From Trichuris trichiura (taxonomy: Eukaryota; Nematoda; Enoplea; Trichinellida; Trichuridae): a stretch of DNA of 64,000 nucleotides. Location: positions 496,001-560,000 of the forward strand of contig JBAJFE010000015.1 of the NCBI GenBank assembly GCA_037903355.1, written 5' to 3'. Positions within the stretch are counted from its first letter, which is position 1; every line of letters starts with the position of its first letter. The notes beneath the pieces are model-generated. The model ran no database searches. It was not told the DNA's origin and saw only the letters and a program-made list of their open reading frames with translations. Shown here piece by piece: positions 1-12,181 of the stretch. A program made the translations under genes and the position numbers.

Positions 1-482
1 TTTGCTCTTTCTTTTCATCCTCGCGATAATTCTGAATTGGGCCCGCGTATTACATGTGCACTTGGTAGGAAAAAAATTAATGATTTTCATATTTAATGTT
101 CAAGAGCGCTATGCGTTTAGTTGACACTTGGGCGCTCTTGATCGTCCATTTCTAAGGATAATTAAACATGTGCTTTTTGCTTTGTTGGGTTGAGTGACAA
201 TGTTGAGATCGTTGTGAGGATGTTGCAGCGGAAGCTCTTAATGCATCGTTGGCTGCGCGTAGCAGTAAGCTGAAGTGAAAAAGGTTATACCGCGAAAAGT
301 TCGACAAAGGCGCAGTCGAGCCACGTATTCGTAGTGACGTTGCTTGCAGCGTGTTTACTCAGCCTGCAGACGTCCCCGGGACGGCCGGGATTGCTAGAAG
401 GGACATTTTTCAGTAGCTTTACACTTGGAATCTTTTGTAAAAATCCGTTCCCGCTTTTTCACACGTTGATCAATCTGTTGCA
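1..482. other. upstream region of the GH31 gene
   Basis: No gene is supported here. The stretch precedes the GH31 start codon and presumably holds its promoter and 5' UTR. A short open frame beginning at 334 overlaps the start of the GH31 coding sequence in another frame and has no recognisable content. I see no convincing TATA element or splice acceptor. Confidence 0.4.
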
Positions 483-3400
483 ATGCCTTCAGAAATGCTA
501 CGAAGAAGGTGGATTCCAATGGCTGTAATCGCTTCCGCCGTATTGATTCTTATTATTGTCATTGTTGCCGTATCCGTACCAGTTTCTCAAAACCAAGAGC
601 AGGTTGAACCAATAGATGAGCACCTACGAGTAGACTGCCACCCGGATCCGAATGAAAATGAAAGAGCCTGCAGGCGAAGAGGATGCTCGTGGACTGTTCC
701 AACTGAAAATTATTCGGCTCCCTCTTGCTATTACCCAACCTCCTATGGTTACGCGCTTTCGGGAAAAGAGTCCGCCGCGAAACTCATTCTACAAAGGCTT
801 ACGATAGCGAACGAGAAAGACCCTGTCAGCACTCCAATAGAAGAGCTCGTATTGACCTACGAATTCTTTGACGACGAAATTGCCCACGTGAAAATAGTGG
901 ACAAAGCGCAAAGTCGTTACGAAGTACCCTTTTCTTTATGGCCCGATGGTGAGCCACCTTCGGCGACCAGCTCGCATAGGCTGTCGTTCAATGGTTACAA
1001 CATATCCGGAAAATTTGTCTTTGAAATTCTTGACCAGCAGCGACCGTTGTTCAACACTAGCATAGGAGGTTTGGTGTACAACGAACAGTTCCTGCAGATT
1101 GCCACCTATTTAAACTCGGATGTGCTGTACGGTTTTGGCGAAAATGCCCATCAAACATTCCGGCACAATTTGAGCACCTTTAAAACATGGCCGATGTTTT
1201 CGCGCGATCAGCCACCGCAGTCGGAGACTGAGCACAGAGGCAATCTTTACGGTGTTCATCCCTTTTATATGACTCTGGAAGAGGACGGAAAAGCTTGCGG
1301 TGTACTCTTCTGGAATAGCAATGCGCAAGAGTATACGACCGGTCCGGGACCTTCGCTAGTGTATCGTACAATTGGCGGCGTATTGGATATGTACATTTTT
1401 TCCGGTCCATCTCCTAACGATGTTATACGTCAGTATTGGAGTTTAATTGGAAAACCTACAATACCGGCCTATTGGTCATTGGGTTTTCACCTGTGTCGTT
1501 ACGGCTATCAAAATACGAGCGTTGTCAGGGATGTGGTTGACAGGATGCGTCAACAGGAGATACCGCAAGATGTTCAGTACGTGGACATTGACTATATGGA
1601 TGAAAATGCTGACTTTACTATCGATCGGACCAATTTTCCCGATTTGCCTAATTTGGTTACGGAGACAAGACGGAAGAACGGCTTAAGATGGGTGTTCATC
1701 GTTGATCCGGCTATTAATGTAGCGCGCGAAAAGTATGCCCCATTGGCTTCCTCTGTATCGACGGATGTGTTTATCACATGGCCGGATGTGCGTTTTGTGC
1801 CCCCTTTGAACGACAAATACTTCCACAGCGCAAGAACGACCATTATGTTGGGAACCGTTTGGCCGTATAATAATGCCGCTTTTCCCGACTTCTTTAAGCC
1901 AAATGCTACGTCGTGGTGGAAAAAACTGATTTTGGACTTCAGAAGTACGTTAGCCTACGACGGTTTGTGGATAGGTAAGTTGTTGAACTTTTTTTCTTCA
2001 TTTATTTTTTATGCAAAACACCTATTCTACTGTCTCTTAAAGCGACGGTTGAAGAGTATTGTTGAGGATCCCTTAGCGATTCTTTTATGCGTTTGTTTGC
2101 TTAAATTATTCTTAAGAATCGGAAGAATAATCCCCAAAAATTTTGCTTTGTATATGTACGCCGAAGATTTATGTTCCTTTCAGTTTGTGCGAAAACATTT
2201 TATCTCCAAGCGCGTTGCTTGTCCAATGACTCATGCTTACTTTTTAACCGATTACTTCCAAAGATTAACTGGTTGAATCTTGCTCCTTTATGAGATGCAT
2301 ATTACGGTGGTATATACGATATGCTTTTACAATTTGCTGGCAATATTATTCATGCTTTAATAATAGTAATATAATTTGTGGAATTAAGTGCATGCCCTTT
2401 CATTATAATAACTGTTCGTACGCGAAGGCTAAATTTCATAGATATGAACGAGCCGGCTAATTTTGGAACTAACGAAGATCCACCGTGGTACAGTAACGAT
2501 CCCAACTTGAAAGATATTCCTGCTTTGAATTGTCCGAAGAATAAATACGATAATCCACCTTACCTGACTGAAGCTGGTTATCTTTGGTCTTCAAAACTAA
2601 GCGCGAAAACACTGTGCATGTTCGCCAAGCAAGGAGCGAACGGAGAGTACTTTCATTACGACGTACATAGCTTGTATGGTTTGTCAGAAACGGAGCCAAC
2701 TCTGATGGCAATTCGCGAGGCAACCGGAAGTAGAAGCTTTCTTTTGTCCCGGTCGACTTTTCCCACAAGCGGGCGTTACACGGGTCATTGGCTAGGTGAT
2801 AACTTCTCCACATGGCCGGATATGAGAGCAAGCATAATTGGTATGTTGGAATTTAACATGTTTGGCATTCCTTTCGTCGGCGCCGACATATGCGGTTTCA
2901 ATGGCGACACAAGCGAAGAGTTGTGCGCTAGGTGGCATCAACTTGGAGCCTTTTATCCGTTTAGCCGAAATCACAACGGCAAAACGACCGACGAAGGAAA
3001 TTATCAAATTGATCAAGATCCAACCCGATGGGATACTGTTCAAGAGGCGGCAAGAAATTCACTTGCATTGAGGTATTACTATTTGCCCTATTTGTACACA
3101 CTGTTCTACAAAGCGCACGTCGACGGGGAAATGGTTGTCCAACCTTTGTCTTTTGCATTTCCTACCGACAACAATACATACGATATTGATCGTCAGTTCA
3201 TGTGGGGTCCGGCTATGTTGATCACTCCCGCATTGGAGCCAAATGTACTATCCGTTGTTGGTTACTTCCCGGATGCAATATGGTACAACGTATATGAAGA
3301 TTACCTAAATGGTCTACGCGTATCTCCCGGCTATCAAAGGTTGCGAGCACCTCTTGGCGGTCCGCCGCCCGTTCACGTACGCGGAGGATACATTTTGCCT

Positions 3401-3859
3401 CGGCAGCGGCCGAGCCTGAATACGAATCAGAGCCGCGAACAACCTTTCGAGCTTCTCATAGCTGTAAATAATAATAACAACGATAGTTCCGTAGGATATC
3501 TATATTGGGACGACGGAGAGATGACTGATCCTTCCAATTGCAGCTACTTTTTTGAATTCACCTACTTGGTCATAGATAATGAAGGCTCTCTGACATTCAA
3601 CTTGACGAAAGCACCGGCGAAGGAGCCCCGTTGCTCTCTTCGCTTACCGGACTTGTACATGGTGGAGTTGTTAGGCGCTGAGCGTCCAGCAAAGCCGGCT
3701 AACGTAACGTGGGATGGTCAACCGATTGAATTGAATGCTTTCAACGTATTGTACAACGTTCATTTGAAAAAACTGACAATCGCGAAACCGAAACTTGTCG
3801 ACTGGAATTCAATGAATGAGAGCGACGTCAAAACGTTGCGCTGGCATTTCCTTGGTTAA
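483..3859 (+). CDS. GH31 alpha-glucosidase (maltase/sucrase-isomaltase-like), type II membrane protein
   Basis: Predicted to release glucose from alpha-linked oligosaccharides at a cell surface, probably in the gut. Exons are 483-1974 and 2442-3859 (969 residues); the 467-nt intron has GTAAGT/TTTCATAG ends. Residues about 13-35 are a hydrophobic signal anchor after a basic N-terminus. Residues 50-85 are a P-type trefoil-like domain with four cysteines (C52, C63, C68, C82). The GH31 barrel follows: VQYVDIDYM, the nucleophile motif WIDMNEP (Asp about 498, its codon split by the intron) and the acid/base motif GHWLGDN (Asp about 617). C-terminal beta domains end at RWHFLG. The size matches a single catalytic unit, unlike the two-unit vertebrate enzymes. 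The substrate (maltose, sucrose or lysosomal-type glycogen) cannot be told from sequence alone. Confidence 0.93.
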
Positions 3860-4195
3860 TGAGCTTTAATTTTGAGCTGACATTTTAAATGTTATTTTAC
3901 CGCTCACACTCTGATCGACCTCGATTTGGTGCTTGCTCGCTTCACTTGGCAAAACGTCCTTTTACGTCAACAATGGAAGGCATTGACGAACTTAATATTT
4001 TTTGGGCGTCAAGTACGAAGGAAAGCGTATTGCATCTGTTCTCTGTCAATCAAACGCCAATCGTCGGTTTGTTGTCGAACTTGTCAGCGGACGAGTCATT
4101 GTTTTTCCGATTATCCGGTATATTACTGTAACTCGAATAGAAATGTGTTAATGTCCATTTGAAACGGTGAAGCTTTCATTCAAGTCTTACTTTCT

Positions 4196-4201
4196 ATTAA
4201 A
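4196..4201 (+). terminator. candidate poly(A) signal of the GH31 gene
   Basis: ATTAAA lies about 340 nt after the GH31 stop codon and is the common variant polyadenylation hexamer. In AT-rich DNA such a hexamer can occur by chance, so this is only a candidate. Confidence 0.3.
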
Positions 4202-4780
4202 GATGTTCAGGTACGTTTTTTTCGTAGCATACAAATTGAAAATTTTAGGCATTGCTTTAAAGGAATGAGTCTCTGTTCTTACCGTAATTCGTTTGAGCTA
4301 ATATAAAACCCGTTCCATCGTAGCCTTTCTTTGTTGTCTTTTATGCCTAATGGTGTAGTTCCATTGTTGGCATCAAATCCGCGATACATCGGGAAATTTA
4401 ATAATTTTGTTTAGCAGACTAGTAAAACTAGCCTTCTTGTAATTCAGCTTACCTTGCCCTAATAATCTTATCTTTCTTAGAAAATGAAATGAGAATTTGT
4501 TAATCCGTCAAAAGCGTTACATATTTGACTTACAAGTACTCAAAATAAAAACTAGCGAGCATATGCAAGTTGCAAATAAGCAATAAAGCTGCGTCTAAAT
4601 TGGTTGTCAAGTTTTAATTACTAATGTATCCTGAGGGCACTGTATTACTGTAATTTGGTGGGTGAATCAGACTAATAAATCTTTTTTTTTACTGAAATAG
4701 CAACCCGAAATTGTTTGTCTCTACCGAGCAAATGCTGAAGCAACAGTAGTGTCTTTCATACTCTTACACTAACGGTAAAA

Positions 4781-5062
4781 ATGCAATTAAATTTCGAAAC
4801 GTTTAAAAAAGTAACTGAAAACACTGATGCATACCTGGACAACAGAACGGCGACACAACTGGAAATCGAACTCGCATATTGCTGTATTTTTGCCAAGAAC
4901 GACAAGGCAATACTGACGCTGCTAGCATGCTCCAATGTCTGATGAAAAAAAGCGTTTTTTAGGTTGAAATACGGTGAAACAACTTCAAAATTGCATTGCC
5001 CAGTAAAGACTGACAAAAAAAGTACGGAAAATTCAACAACGAAGTTGCGAAGTACTGAATGA
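4781..5062 (+). other. interrupted small open frame (possible gene relic)
   Basis: An ATG at 4781 opens a 53-codon frame of ordinary composition (it begins MQLNFETFKK), ends at adjacent in-frame TGA TGA codons (4940-4945), and then continues open in the same frame for 38 more codons to a TGA at 5060. The second part contains LKYGETTSK. No splice pair of the usual length removes the double stop without breaking the frame. I do not recognise a family. It could be a decayed gene, a missed unusual exon, or chance. Confidence 0.25.
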
Positions 5063-5281
5063 TTAAAAGGTTCGTTCTTACTGTAATTTAGTTTACCCTG
5101 CATTGTTAGTGATGTTTGAAGGTTTACATTTTTGTATCCTATTTTGAGCACGTTAGCATAACGGTAGGCGTTGTTGCCGCGGAAATATTTTAAATACAAC
5201 TCGTTTTTAGGCACTGAATCCTTTGCGCGAATTGTAAAGACGCAGTAAAAGTTCTTTGCGTATTTTACTCTTGCTCGTCGA

Positions 5282-8200
5282 ATGGCTTCTGTAATGGTTG
5301 AAGACGCTGCTGCTGAGTCTAGCGGCTTGCACTTTGTTAGAAATATCCGTTTTGCTTTCCGTCGTTGGATGCGTTGTTTTTTAGACTGATGAAGATTTAC
5401 CTTTCGAGGAAGACTTGCTGCGCAACCCTTTCTCTCTACGCTGCTGGCTTCGCTACGTCGAACATAAGAAACAAACAAGTTCGAATTACTTCGCCATATA
5501 TAATGTGTATGAACGCGGATTGCGCGAGCTACCGGGAAGCTACAAACTGTGGCATCAGTACTTGACATTCCGCATGACACGCACTATGCGAAAATGCATT
5601 ACGGATCCAGAGTACGATGCTTTAAATCAGTGTTTTCGAAGGGCACTGGTTTTTATGAATAAGGTTATTCAATTCGACGAGTAGCGCTACAGTTGCTAAA
5701 GCAGTTTTTTTAGATGCCCAGGATATGGATAATGTTCTGTTCAATTCTTGTAAGGCAGCGGCTGGTGACACAGACTCGGCGAACTTTTGATGATGCCTTG
5801 AGGTCTCTACCCGCAACGCAGCATAATCGAATATGGCCTTTGTATCTGAAATTTCTCGGACTCCATTCAATTACCGAAACTACCGTACGTGTGTATCGAC
5901 GTTATTTAAAGGTAACTGTCTGTAAGCGGCATAGTGTTATCTGAATTTCGATTTGCTTCAGTTTGCTCCTGAAGATGCTGAACTTTACGTGGAATACCTG
6001 AAAAGTATAGACCGTCTTGACGAAGCAGCACAATATCTTGCTCAAATTGTAAACGACGACAATTTTGTAAGCAGAGAAGAAAAGACGAATCATCAAGTAC
6101 TCGCCGCAGGTTGCCCATTTTTTTCTTTTAAAACGCTCTTCTACCTTTCCAGTTATGGCATGAATTGTGCGAGCTTGTCGCGAAAAACCCTTCAAAAGTT
6201 ACATCATTCAAAGTTGAGCCGATAATTCTCCAAGGAATCAGCCGCTATTCCGACCAAGTGGGAGCTCTGTGGTGTGCACTGGCCGATTATTACATTCGCG
6301 ACGGCCAATTCGAAAGGGTACGAAAACCGGCCGTTTTTCTATAAAAAATGATTCTCAGGGTATCAATTACAGTAGGAGTCCGATTATCCAGTTTAATCGT
6401 TGCCGAGCGCGCAGTTCAAATAATTGAAACAGTCGTGTAACTTTTCAGTTTTTTTATTGTTTTAAAATTGTCACTTTTTGCAGATTAATAATTTGCTGTA
6501 AGGCACTTCGCGGCTGCTACTATCTCTGCTGCCGCCTTTTTAAAATTAAGGTTGTTGAATGTGCAGGGCGACTCTCTGCTACTAAAAGTGTTGCTCCATT
6601 AAGTTTTTACGTTTAATGCCTTACAGGATAATCCGTTTTCTACTCTGTCTACTTCAACAAACGTTCGGCTGCATGGGGCTTGCGCTTCTCATTTTTTGAA
6701 TAAGTGGTAATTTATGAATAAGCAAAATTTGCGTCTAATAAATTTTGCATCTGTGCCTTAATGTATTCAATATTCGTTGCTTTGTTGTTGCCGAAAGTAT
6801 GCTTCGAAAACGGACATTCCAATTTTCTTTAAGCATTCAAAATTCGCTGTTCTTTGATTGCATACGCGGTAATTTTCAGGCTCGAGATATCTACGAGCAG
6901 GCGATGCAAAATGTAATAACTGTTCGGGATTTTACTCAGGTTTGAAACGACTTGAAAATACCGTGTGTTTGTACGTTTTGTTTTCAGATTTTTGACGCCT
7001 ATGCGCAATTTATGGAGCGCTTAATAGCGGTCGAGATTGAAACAGAGAATACTTCCAGCGGAAAAGACGTTTCGAATGTTCGGGTTGATCTACTTATGGC
7101 TCGTTTTGAGGACTTGATGGATAGACGCTCTTTGCTTGTAAACAGGTAGTTACCGTTCCACCTAAACGAGGTATTGTTTTGATTTATTGCAAATTCTTGT
7201 AGTGTATTGCTGCGACAAAATCCTCACAATGTGCACGAATGGCTAAAGCGTGTAGAGCTGACAAAGGACAACGAAGCAAAAGTATGCACTATCTGCATAA
7301 TGATCGCTTGTTGAACATTTTGGCCTTCAGACTTTGGAGGTGTTCGAAGACGCAGTGAAAACGGTGAACCCGAAGCTTCAAGTTGGAAAGTTGTCCGACA
7401 TATGGACTTCTTATGCAAGATATTACGAACGTTGTAATCGAATCGAAAAAGTAATGTTTGCCCTTCGCCGAGCTAATGTTCCGAAAGGTGATTTAACTTA
7501 CTTAAGGCTCGACAAGTATTCGAAGAGGCCGTACAAGTGCAGTTCGCTAAGGTCGAAGAACTATCCGTAGTATACTGCTCGTGGGCGGAAATGGAGCTGC
7601 GCCAGAAGTTGAAAAACCAATGGATGACCCAACCTTTATTTTTGCTACTTTTCAGAAATTGGAAGCAAGCAATCAAAGTGCTAAAACGTTGTCTTCTATC
7701 GTCATCCAGCAAAGTTCATTATTTTGACCAGGTAACCACTTTGATCAATTGGTCACTGGCTTTTCATCGCGACTTAAAATTTTTTAGTCGGAACCGGTGC
7801 AAAACCGAGTCCACAAATCGTTGCGAGCGTGGAGTATGTACGCAGATTTGGAAGAGAATTTCGGCACTTTTGAAGTATATATGCCTTCTCTGTGGTACTG
7901 ACAAGGTGACGTACTATTTTTAAGAGTTGTAAAGCCGTTTATGAGAAAATTTTGGACCTTCGAATTGCGACGCCCCAGCTGGTGATTAATTACGCTGCTT
8001 TCCTAGAAGAAAATAAGCATTTCGAAGAGTCGTTCAAGGTGAGACAAAATGGCGCATGCGCGGAACTTTCCATTCTTCGAATTTGCCAAACAGAACATAA
8101 GAGTTAGCGCAGTGACGTCTTTTTGAACAGTTTCATTGAAATAGATTTGTTTTATCTTCAACTGCATTCCTGTTGCTAAAATGAGGTTGTCTTAATGAAC

Positions 8201-9792
8201 ATTTTTTAAATTGACAGGTTATACTGTAGTTGTGGTAAGCAGAATTCCTAGCGGTAATTATAAAGGCCTCAAAGTTCTAATTTTTCAAATCTCTGCGACT
8301 GTAGGTTTGGTACCTGCAAATCATTTGGCAGTCTATTATCCGAACAGCCACTTGGCAAGCGCTGCGCAGCTAACAACGTTCACTATTTTTTTTGGTAATG
8401 TTCTCAGATGTACAGCTACGCATTTTCGATTCAATTATAATGTCTTTTTTTGGATCGATGGTTTTAACGTCATCTCCGAACGAACTGGTTGTTTAGGCGT
8501 TTGAAAAAGGTGTTGCTCTGTTCCCCTGGCCAAACGTCGGCGCTATATGGCACACGTACCTTATAAAATTTCTACGGCGTTACGTACGTGTGGGCGAAAA
8601 AGTTCTGCAGTGATCCAGTGCTAATGTTGTAGGCAGGGACAAAATTGGAAAGAATTCGAGATTTATTCGAGCAATGCTTGGAAAGTTGCCCTGCCGAATA
8701 CGCTGCCAGTAGGAGCGTCCATTCTCAGTATCAGGCGCTCTATATGCGCTATTCTTAGAGTTGTACTTGTTGTACGCGAAGGTAGAAGAAGATTACGGTT
8801 TGGGAAGGAACGCCATGGCGTTGTACGAGCGAGCGGCAGAGGCTGTTCCAAATGACCAAAAAAATGACGTAACTATTATGGCGACTCACAGTACGAAACA
8901 ATTTAAATTTATGATTTTCAGGTATTCAAGATTTATATTAAGCGCACTTGCGATCTTTACGGTATTACGAACACAAGGCCAATTTACGAGCGTGCAATTG
9001 AAAGCTTACCGGAAAACGAGGCCAGGTATACACTCTCCAACGTCTCGAAACTTCCGACCATTATTAAATTGTTTAAGAGAAATGTGTCTACGGTTTGCTA
9101 ACCTCGAAAGAAAGTTGGGCGAAATCGATAGAGCTCGCGCCATTTTTGCCTATTGCTCGCAACTGTGCAATCCAAAGGTGCACAGCGGTTTCTGGGAACT
9201 GTGGAAGGAGTTCGAGGTGAAACATGGCAACGAAGATACCGTGCGCGAAATGCTTCGAATAAAACGAAGCGTGATGGCTTCGACGAACACGGACGTCAAT
9301 TTCATGTCAGCGCAAATGCTCGCCGGAACGGTACCGTTCGTTAGAGCTCGTAAGTCGTTATTTTTACTTTTCCCGCCGACTTCTATCTTTTGCACATTAG
9401 CCGACGAGGCGGCCAGTGCAAATAGCATGGCCGTTCTTGAAGCGCAAGCACAAGTGCTCACCGAAGAAATAACGAAAAGTGACGCAGTTGGAGGCAAAAA
9501 ATTCTCTTCCATTTCATTCATCAGGTAATAACTAATACAGCTTTGCGCACTTACGGAAGCATCGTTTTTTTTTTAAATTCATAGGGGTGAGCCGACCACT
9601 GCGGAGAAAAGTGCGTCTGTTAACCCAGACGAAATTGATATCGAGGGCGAAGCCGAAGAAACAAGTGAAAACAGTGCGTGTTTTCGTATTACGTTTTTTC
9701 GCATAGTTGAACTTTAAATTTCAGCAGTGCTACTGGAAAAGCTCTCGGTTCCTTCCGAAGTGTTTGGTAACCTTGCTCCAGACGACGATTAA
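5282..9792 (+). CDS. XAB2: Pre-mRNA-splicing factor SYF1 / XAB2, HAT-repeat protein
   Basis: Scaffold of the Prp19-associated (NTC) complex in the spliceosome, also linked to transcription-coupled repair in mammals; nuclear. I read 21 exons giving 851 residues (human protein about 855): 5282-5335, 5385-5663, 5714-5911, 5962-6096, 6153-6317, 6880-6939, 6988-7145, 7203-7281, 7331-7450, 7507-7607, 7656-7731, 7788-7874, 7925-8038, 8497-8583, 8633-8708, 8759-8868, 8922-9025, 9078-9349, 9401-9524, 9585-9673, 9725-9792. Every junction keeps phase. Diagnostic stretches are EDLPFEEDLLRNPFS near the N-terminus, VLLRQNPHNVHEW, ILDLRIATPQLVINYA, EMCLRFANLERKLGEIDRAR and VPSEVFGNL near the C-terminus. Tandem HAT (half-TPR) helices fill most of the protein. 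All introns are about 48-70 nt except two of about 560 and 460 nt. The first exon (MASVMVED...) is the least certain. Confidence 0.95.
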
Positions 9793-10136
9793 TAACGTTT
9801 TAATGAACGACAAGTTTATTTAATTGTGCACAACAAAACCTATTGACTTCATGCCGACATTGGAAGCAATCAAAAAATATGTACAATATCAACTTGTATT
9901 CTCCGTGCCAATATTAAACAGTAACGTTAAACATGAAGAGTGCCCGTCGGCGACATCACCATGTTGCCGTCCTTATCAGCCGTTGGATAAACGGGAAAGA
10001 ATTTAATAAGTTTCTAACCAATGTTTAAAAACATTAAGTTCGTCGGCAGACAGTAACCTGCAAACTGTTAAGTATTACTGTAACAAAGATTACGTTCGCG
10101 CTGCATATGCTTGCCCCTGTTTCGGTGTTTTGAGAC

Positions 10137-10721
10137 ATGCAGAAAGACGTTGAGGTGAGTTTGTATAATCCGCAGCTTTTACCTTACGTAAAATCCACTC
10201 CGACTTAATTTAAGTCGCGTGTCGATGCGGATAACAGCGGTGAAACGCCGGAAGCTCGTGAGCAGAAGGAAAAAGCGGAGGAATTTCGAAAATGGGCCTT
10301 GAGTCAGGTATTTTCTTCTTCGTTACAGCTAGTGCTCCGAACGTCTGCAAAGACTGTCTTGACGTTACGGAAGTTTTATTACTTTGAAGTGTTTGGATCA
10401 AGAAGCTCGATCGCGTTTGAACACACTCGCCCTGGCGAAACCGGAGAAAGCAAAAGCCGTTGAAGGCCTAATTATACAGATGGCTCAGTAAGCGAATACA
10501 ATTGAAATTATTCTTTACCGTAATCATTTAGATGCGGAAGAATTAGAGGAAAACTTGGCGATGCCGAATTTAAATCGCTGCTTGACAATGTGAACGCTAG
10601 GTTTCATGAACCTCAAGTGTCTGTAAAGGTAATCAGAGTTGCCAAAAGCCAATCCACTGAACTTTTTAACTTCTAGTTCGATCGACGCCGCACGGCTTTA
10701 GACTCAGATGACGAGTTATAA
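10137..10721 (+). CDS. PDCD5: Programmed cell death protein 5 (PDCD5 / TFAR19 family)
   Basis: Small conserved helical DNA- and chaperonin-binding protein tied to apoptosis and to CCT-dependent folding; cytosolic and nuclear. Five exons: 10137-10154, 10215-10307, 10390-10487, 10532-10628, 10677-10721, giving 116 residues (human about 125). The core [20 protein letters not shown] followed by IIQMAQ is the family signature, and the C-terminal exon [14 protein letters not shown] matches the usual acidic end after a VKF(N/D)RR motif. The first exon gives only MQKDVE; the N-terminus is shorter and less conserved than in vertebrates, so an upstream start is possible. It lies 344 bp after the SYF1 stop on the same strand, which leaves room for its own promoter. 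Confidence 0.9.
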
Positions 10722-10958
10722 CGTTGGCGAACATCGCATCATTTGCGGCACAAACTTTTCAAGTAATGAAAAGCATAGTTTTTATTTATATCTTGTGAAC
10801 TCGCAGGTTGTCGGACGTTTTTTCTTCCCGCCTTTCAACTTGAGAAAGTTCACTTTTTGTTTCGACGTCAATTAAAAAACCGTTGTAGCGCATGTTGTGG
10901 CTCACCGATGGTTGGCACGATTCGCTGGATGACCATACGCCTTTTGTTAGGCTTTCAC

Positions 10959-12140
10959 TTAGGTAACTTTGTCCGCAGCGTTAACTTCGTTCGTATCGGC
11001 TTTTCGAATCATACGTAGCTGCTTTTTCTTCATTCGTTTAAGTTTTGCGGTATTCTTTATCTGTTAACAAGTTAATATTTTGAATGCGAATCCTCAGGAC
11101 AACGCGGGAAGAGAGAAAATATATCACTTTTTAAAAATATTAGCCTTTGAATAATTTTAAAGCTCGGAAACAGAAAACGCACGCCTCTTCTATTTGCCCA
11201 CAAACGATGTAGTATTCCGATAATAATCAGGTTTGTACTACTTGTAAACGTACAGTAAGATAAACAACAGCAGTTATTCATCTTTTTTCGCTTATCATAT
11301 GAAAAATGGGCACTTCTTTTCTGTTAAGCATGTGGCCATTTTGTTCTGTTTTTACTGGCTTGCACATGGTCTATCAACATAAAGTTATTTAATCAGCTCT
11401 GTTCGACACTGTCTCTATTATTACATTAAGCAAGAACAAATATGAAAGAAATAGAGCGCTTTGAGCGAAACAGAAGCGCGCAACTAATCGTTAGTTCGCT
11501 CGCCTTATGGTGGGCTATTAAGAAAATGATTTTCAGGCAAGCGTTTTCAAATATATATACGGTTTTATGCCGGTGTTAAGCTTGTCAAATAAGGTTATTA
11601 TCCGAAAAAAAAGAAAAACGCTACTAAATTTGTTTTGTCCTGCTACATGAACTGGCTTGAATTATTCAGGAAGTGCCAAAGGGGTATAAAAGTTAAGTAA
11701 TCGTCGACATCGAAGATAGATTAGTAAAAGTTTTTTTTAAAAGCAAGTCCACTACTTCGGCATAAATCAGTTTTGCAACAGAAAGTAGTATCCAACATTT
11801 CCATACAGTTAAATGGATAAAATTCAAGTTTAAAGTGACTTACCACTTGGACGACTTCCGCTTTCCGTTCATTTATTAGCTTGCGTTCCTCGCGCTCCTT
11901 AAGTTGCTTTTTCTTCTGCTCGATAAGCTTCGCACGGTCCTCCAATATTTTACGTTCGATTTCTTTTACTTTTGTGGTAGCATCACGAATGGAAACTTTT
12001 TTCTTCCAAGAGCTGCGAACGGGCTTGTGTTTGGTCGCCTTCTTTTGTTTGGTTTTCCATGTGCGGCCAGATTTTGGAACTCCGTGCACCGGAGTCCTTT
12101 CTTCAACGTAAGGCAATTCTTCCAAACAACTTTCTTCCAT
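10959..12140 (-). CDS. CCDC86: CCDC86 / Cgr1-type nucleolar rRNA-processing protein
   Basis: Likely nucleolar factor in 60S subunit/rRNA processing. Two exons on the minus strand, 11844-12140 and 10959-11060, joined by a 783-nt intron (CCAAGTG|GTAAGT ... TTAACAG|ATAAAG) that keeps phase; 132 residues. Exon 1 carries VHGVPKSGRTWKTKQKK, a KPVRSSWKKK motif and a Lys/Glu-rich coiled coil ending ERKAEVVQV. Exon 2 continues directly with IKNTAKLKRMKKKQLRMI, the conserved Cgr1 tail. The protein is short because it holds little beyond the conserved C-terminal domain of the longer vertebrate CCDC86. Convergent with PDCD5 (238 bp between stops). The gene starts 41 bp after the stop of another minus-strand gene, suggesting a shared transcript. 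Confidence 0.88.
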
Positions 12141-12152
12141 TTAAACGGCCTT

Positions 12153-12169
12153 TCTCTCTCTCTCTCTCT
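12153..12169. repeat. short (TC)n dinucleotide tract
   Basis: About eight TC units just upstream of the CCDC86 start codon; on the minus strand the leader reads (GA)n, directly after a TACAG that could serve as a trans-splice acceptor. Confidence 0.75.
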
Positions 12170-12181
12170 GTATGGTCACAA

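Larger units (their letters stand above)
3860..5281. other. intergenic region between GH31 and SYF1/XAB2
   Basis: AT-rich intergenic DNA with no recognisable gene. It holds three exact copies of the near-palindrome TTACTGTAA (within 4121-4132, at 4645-4653 and at 5078-5086) and a small interrupted open frame described separately. A long antisense open frame over 4756-5580 has no family content and runs through SYF1 exons 1 and 2, so I do not call it. Confidence 0.5.

Noticed and set aside
1975..2276. Continuation of the first GH31 exon through the intron to a stop at 2276
   Set aside because: The true protein continues at 2442 with MNEPANF after a GTAAGT/CATAG intron; the read-through part has no GH31 similarity. 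It is kept only as a possible intron-retention product.
4756..5580. 274-codon open frame on the minus strand
   Set aside because: It overlaps SYF1 exons 1 and 2 in antisense and shows no motif; the SYF1 reading is certain.
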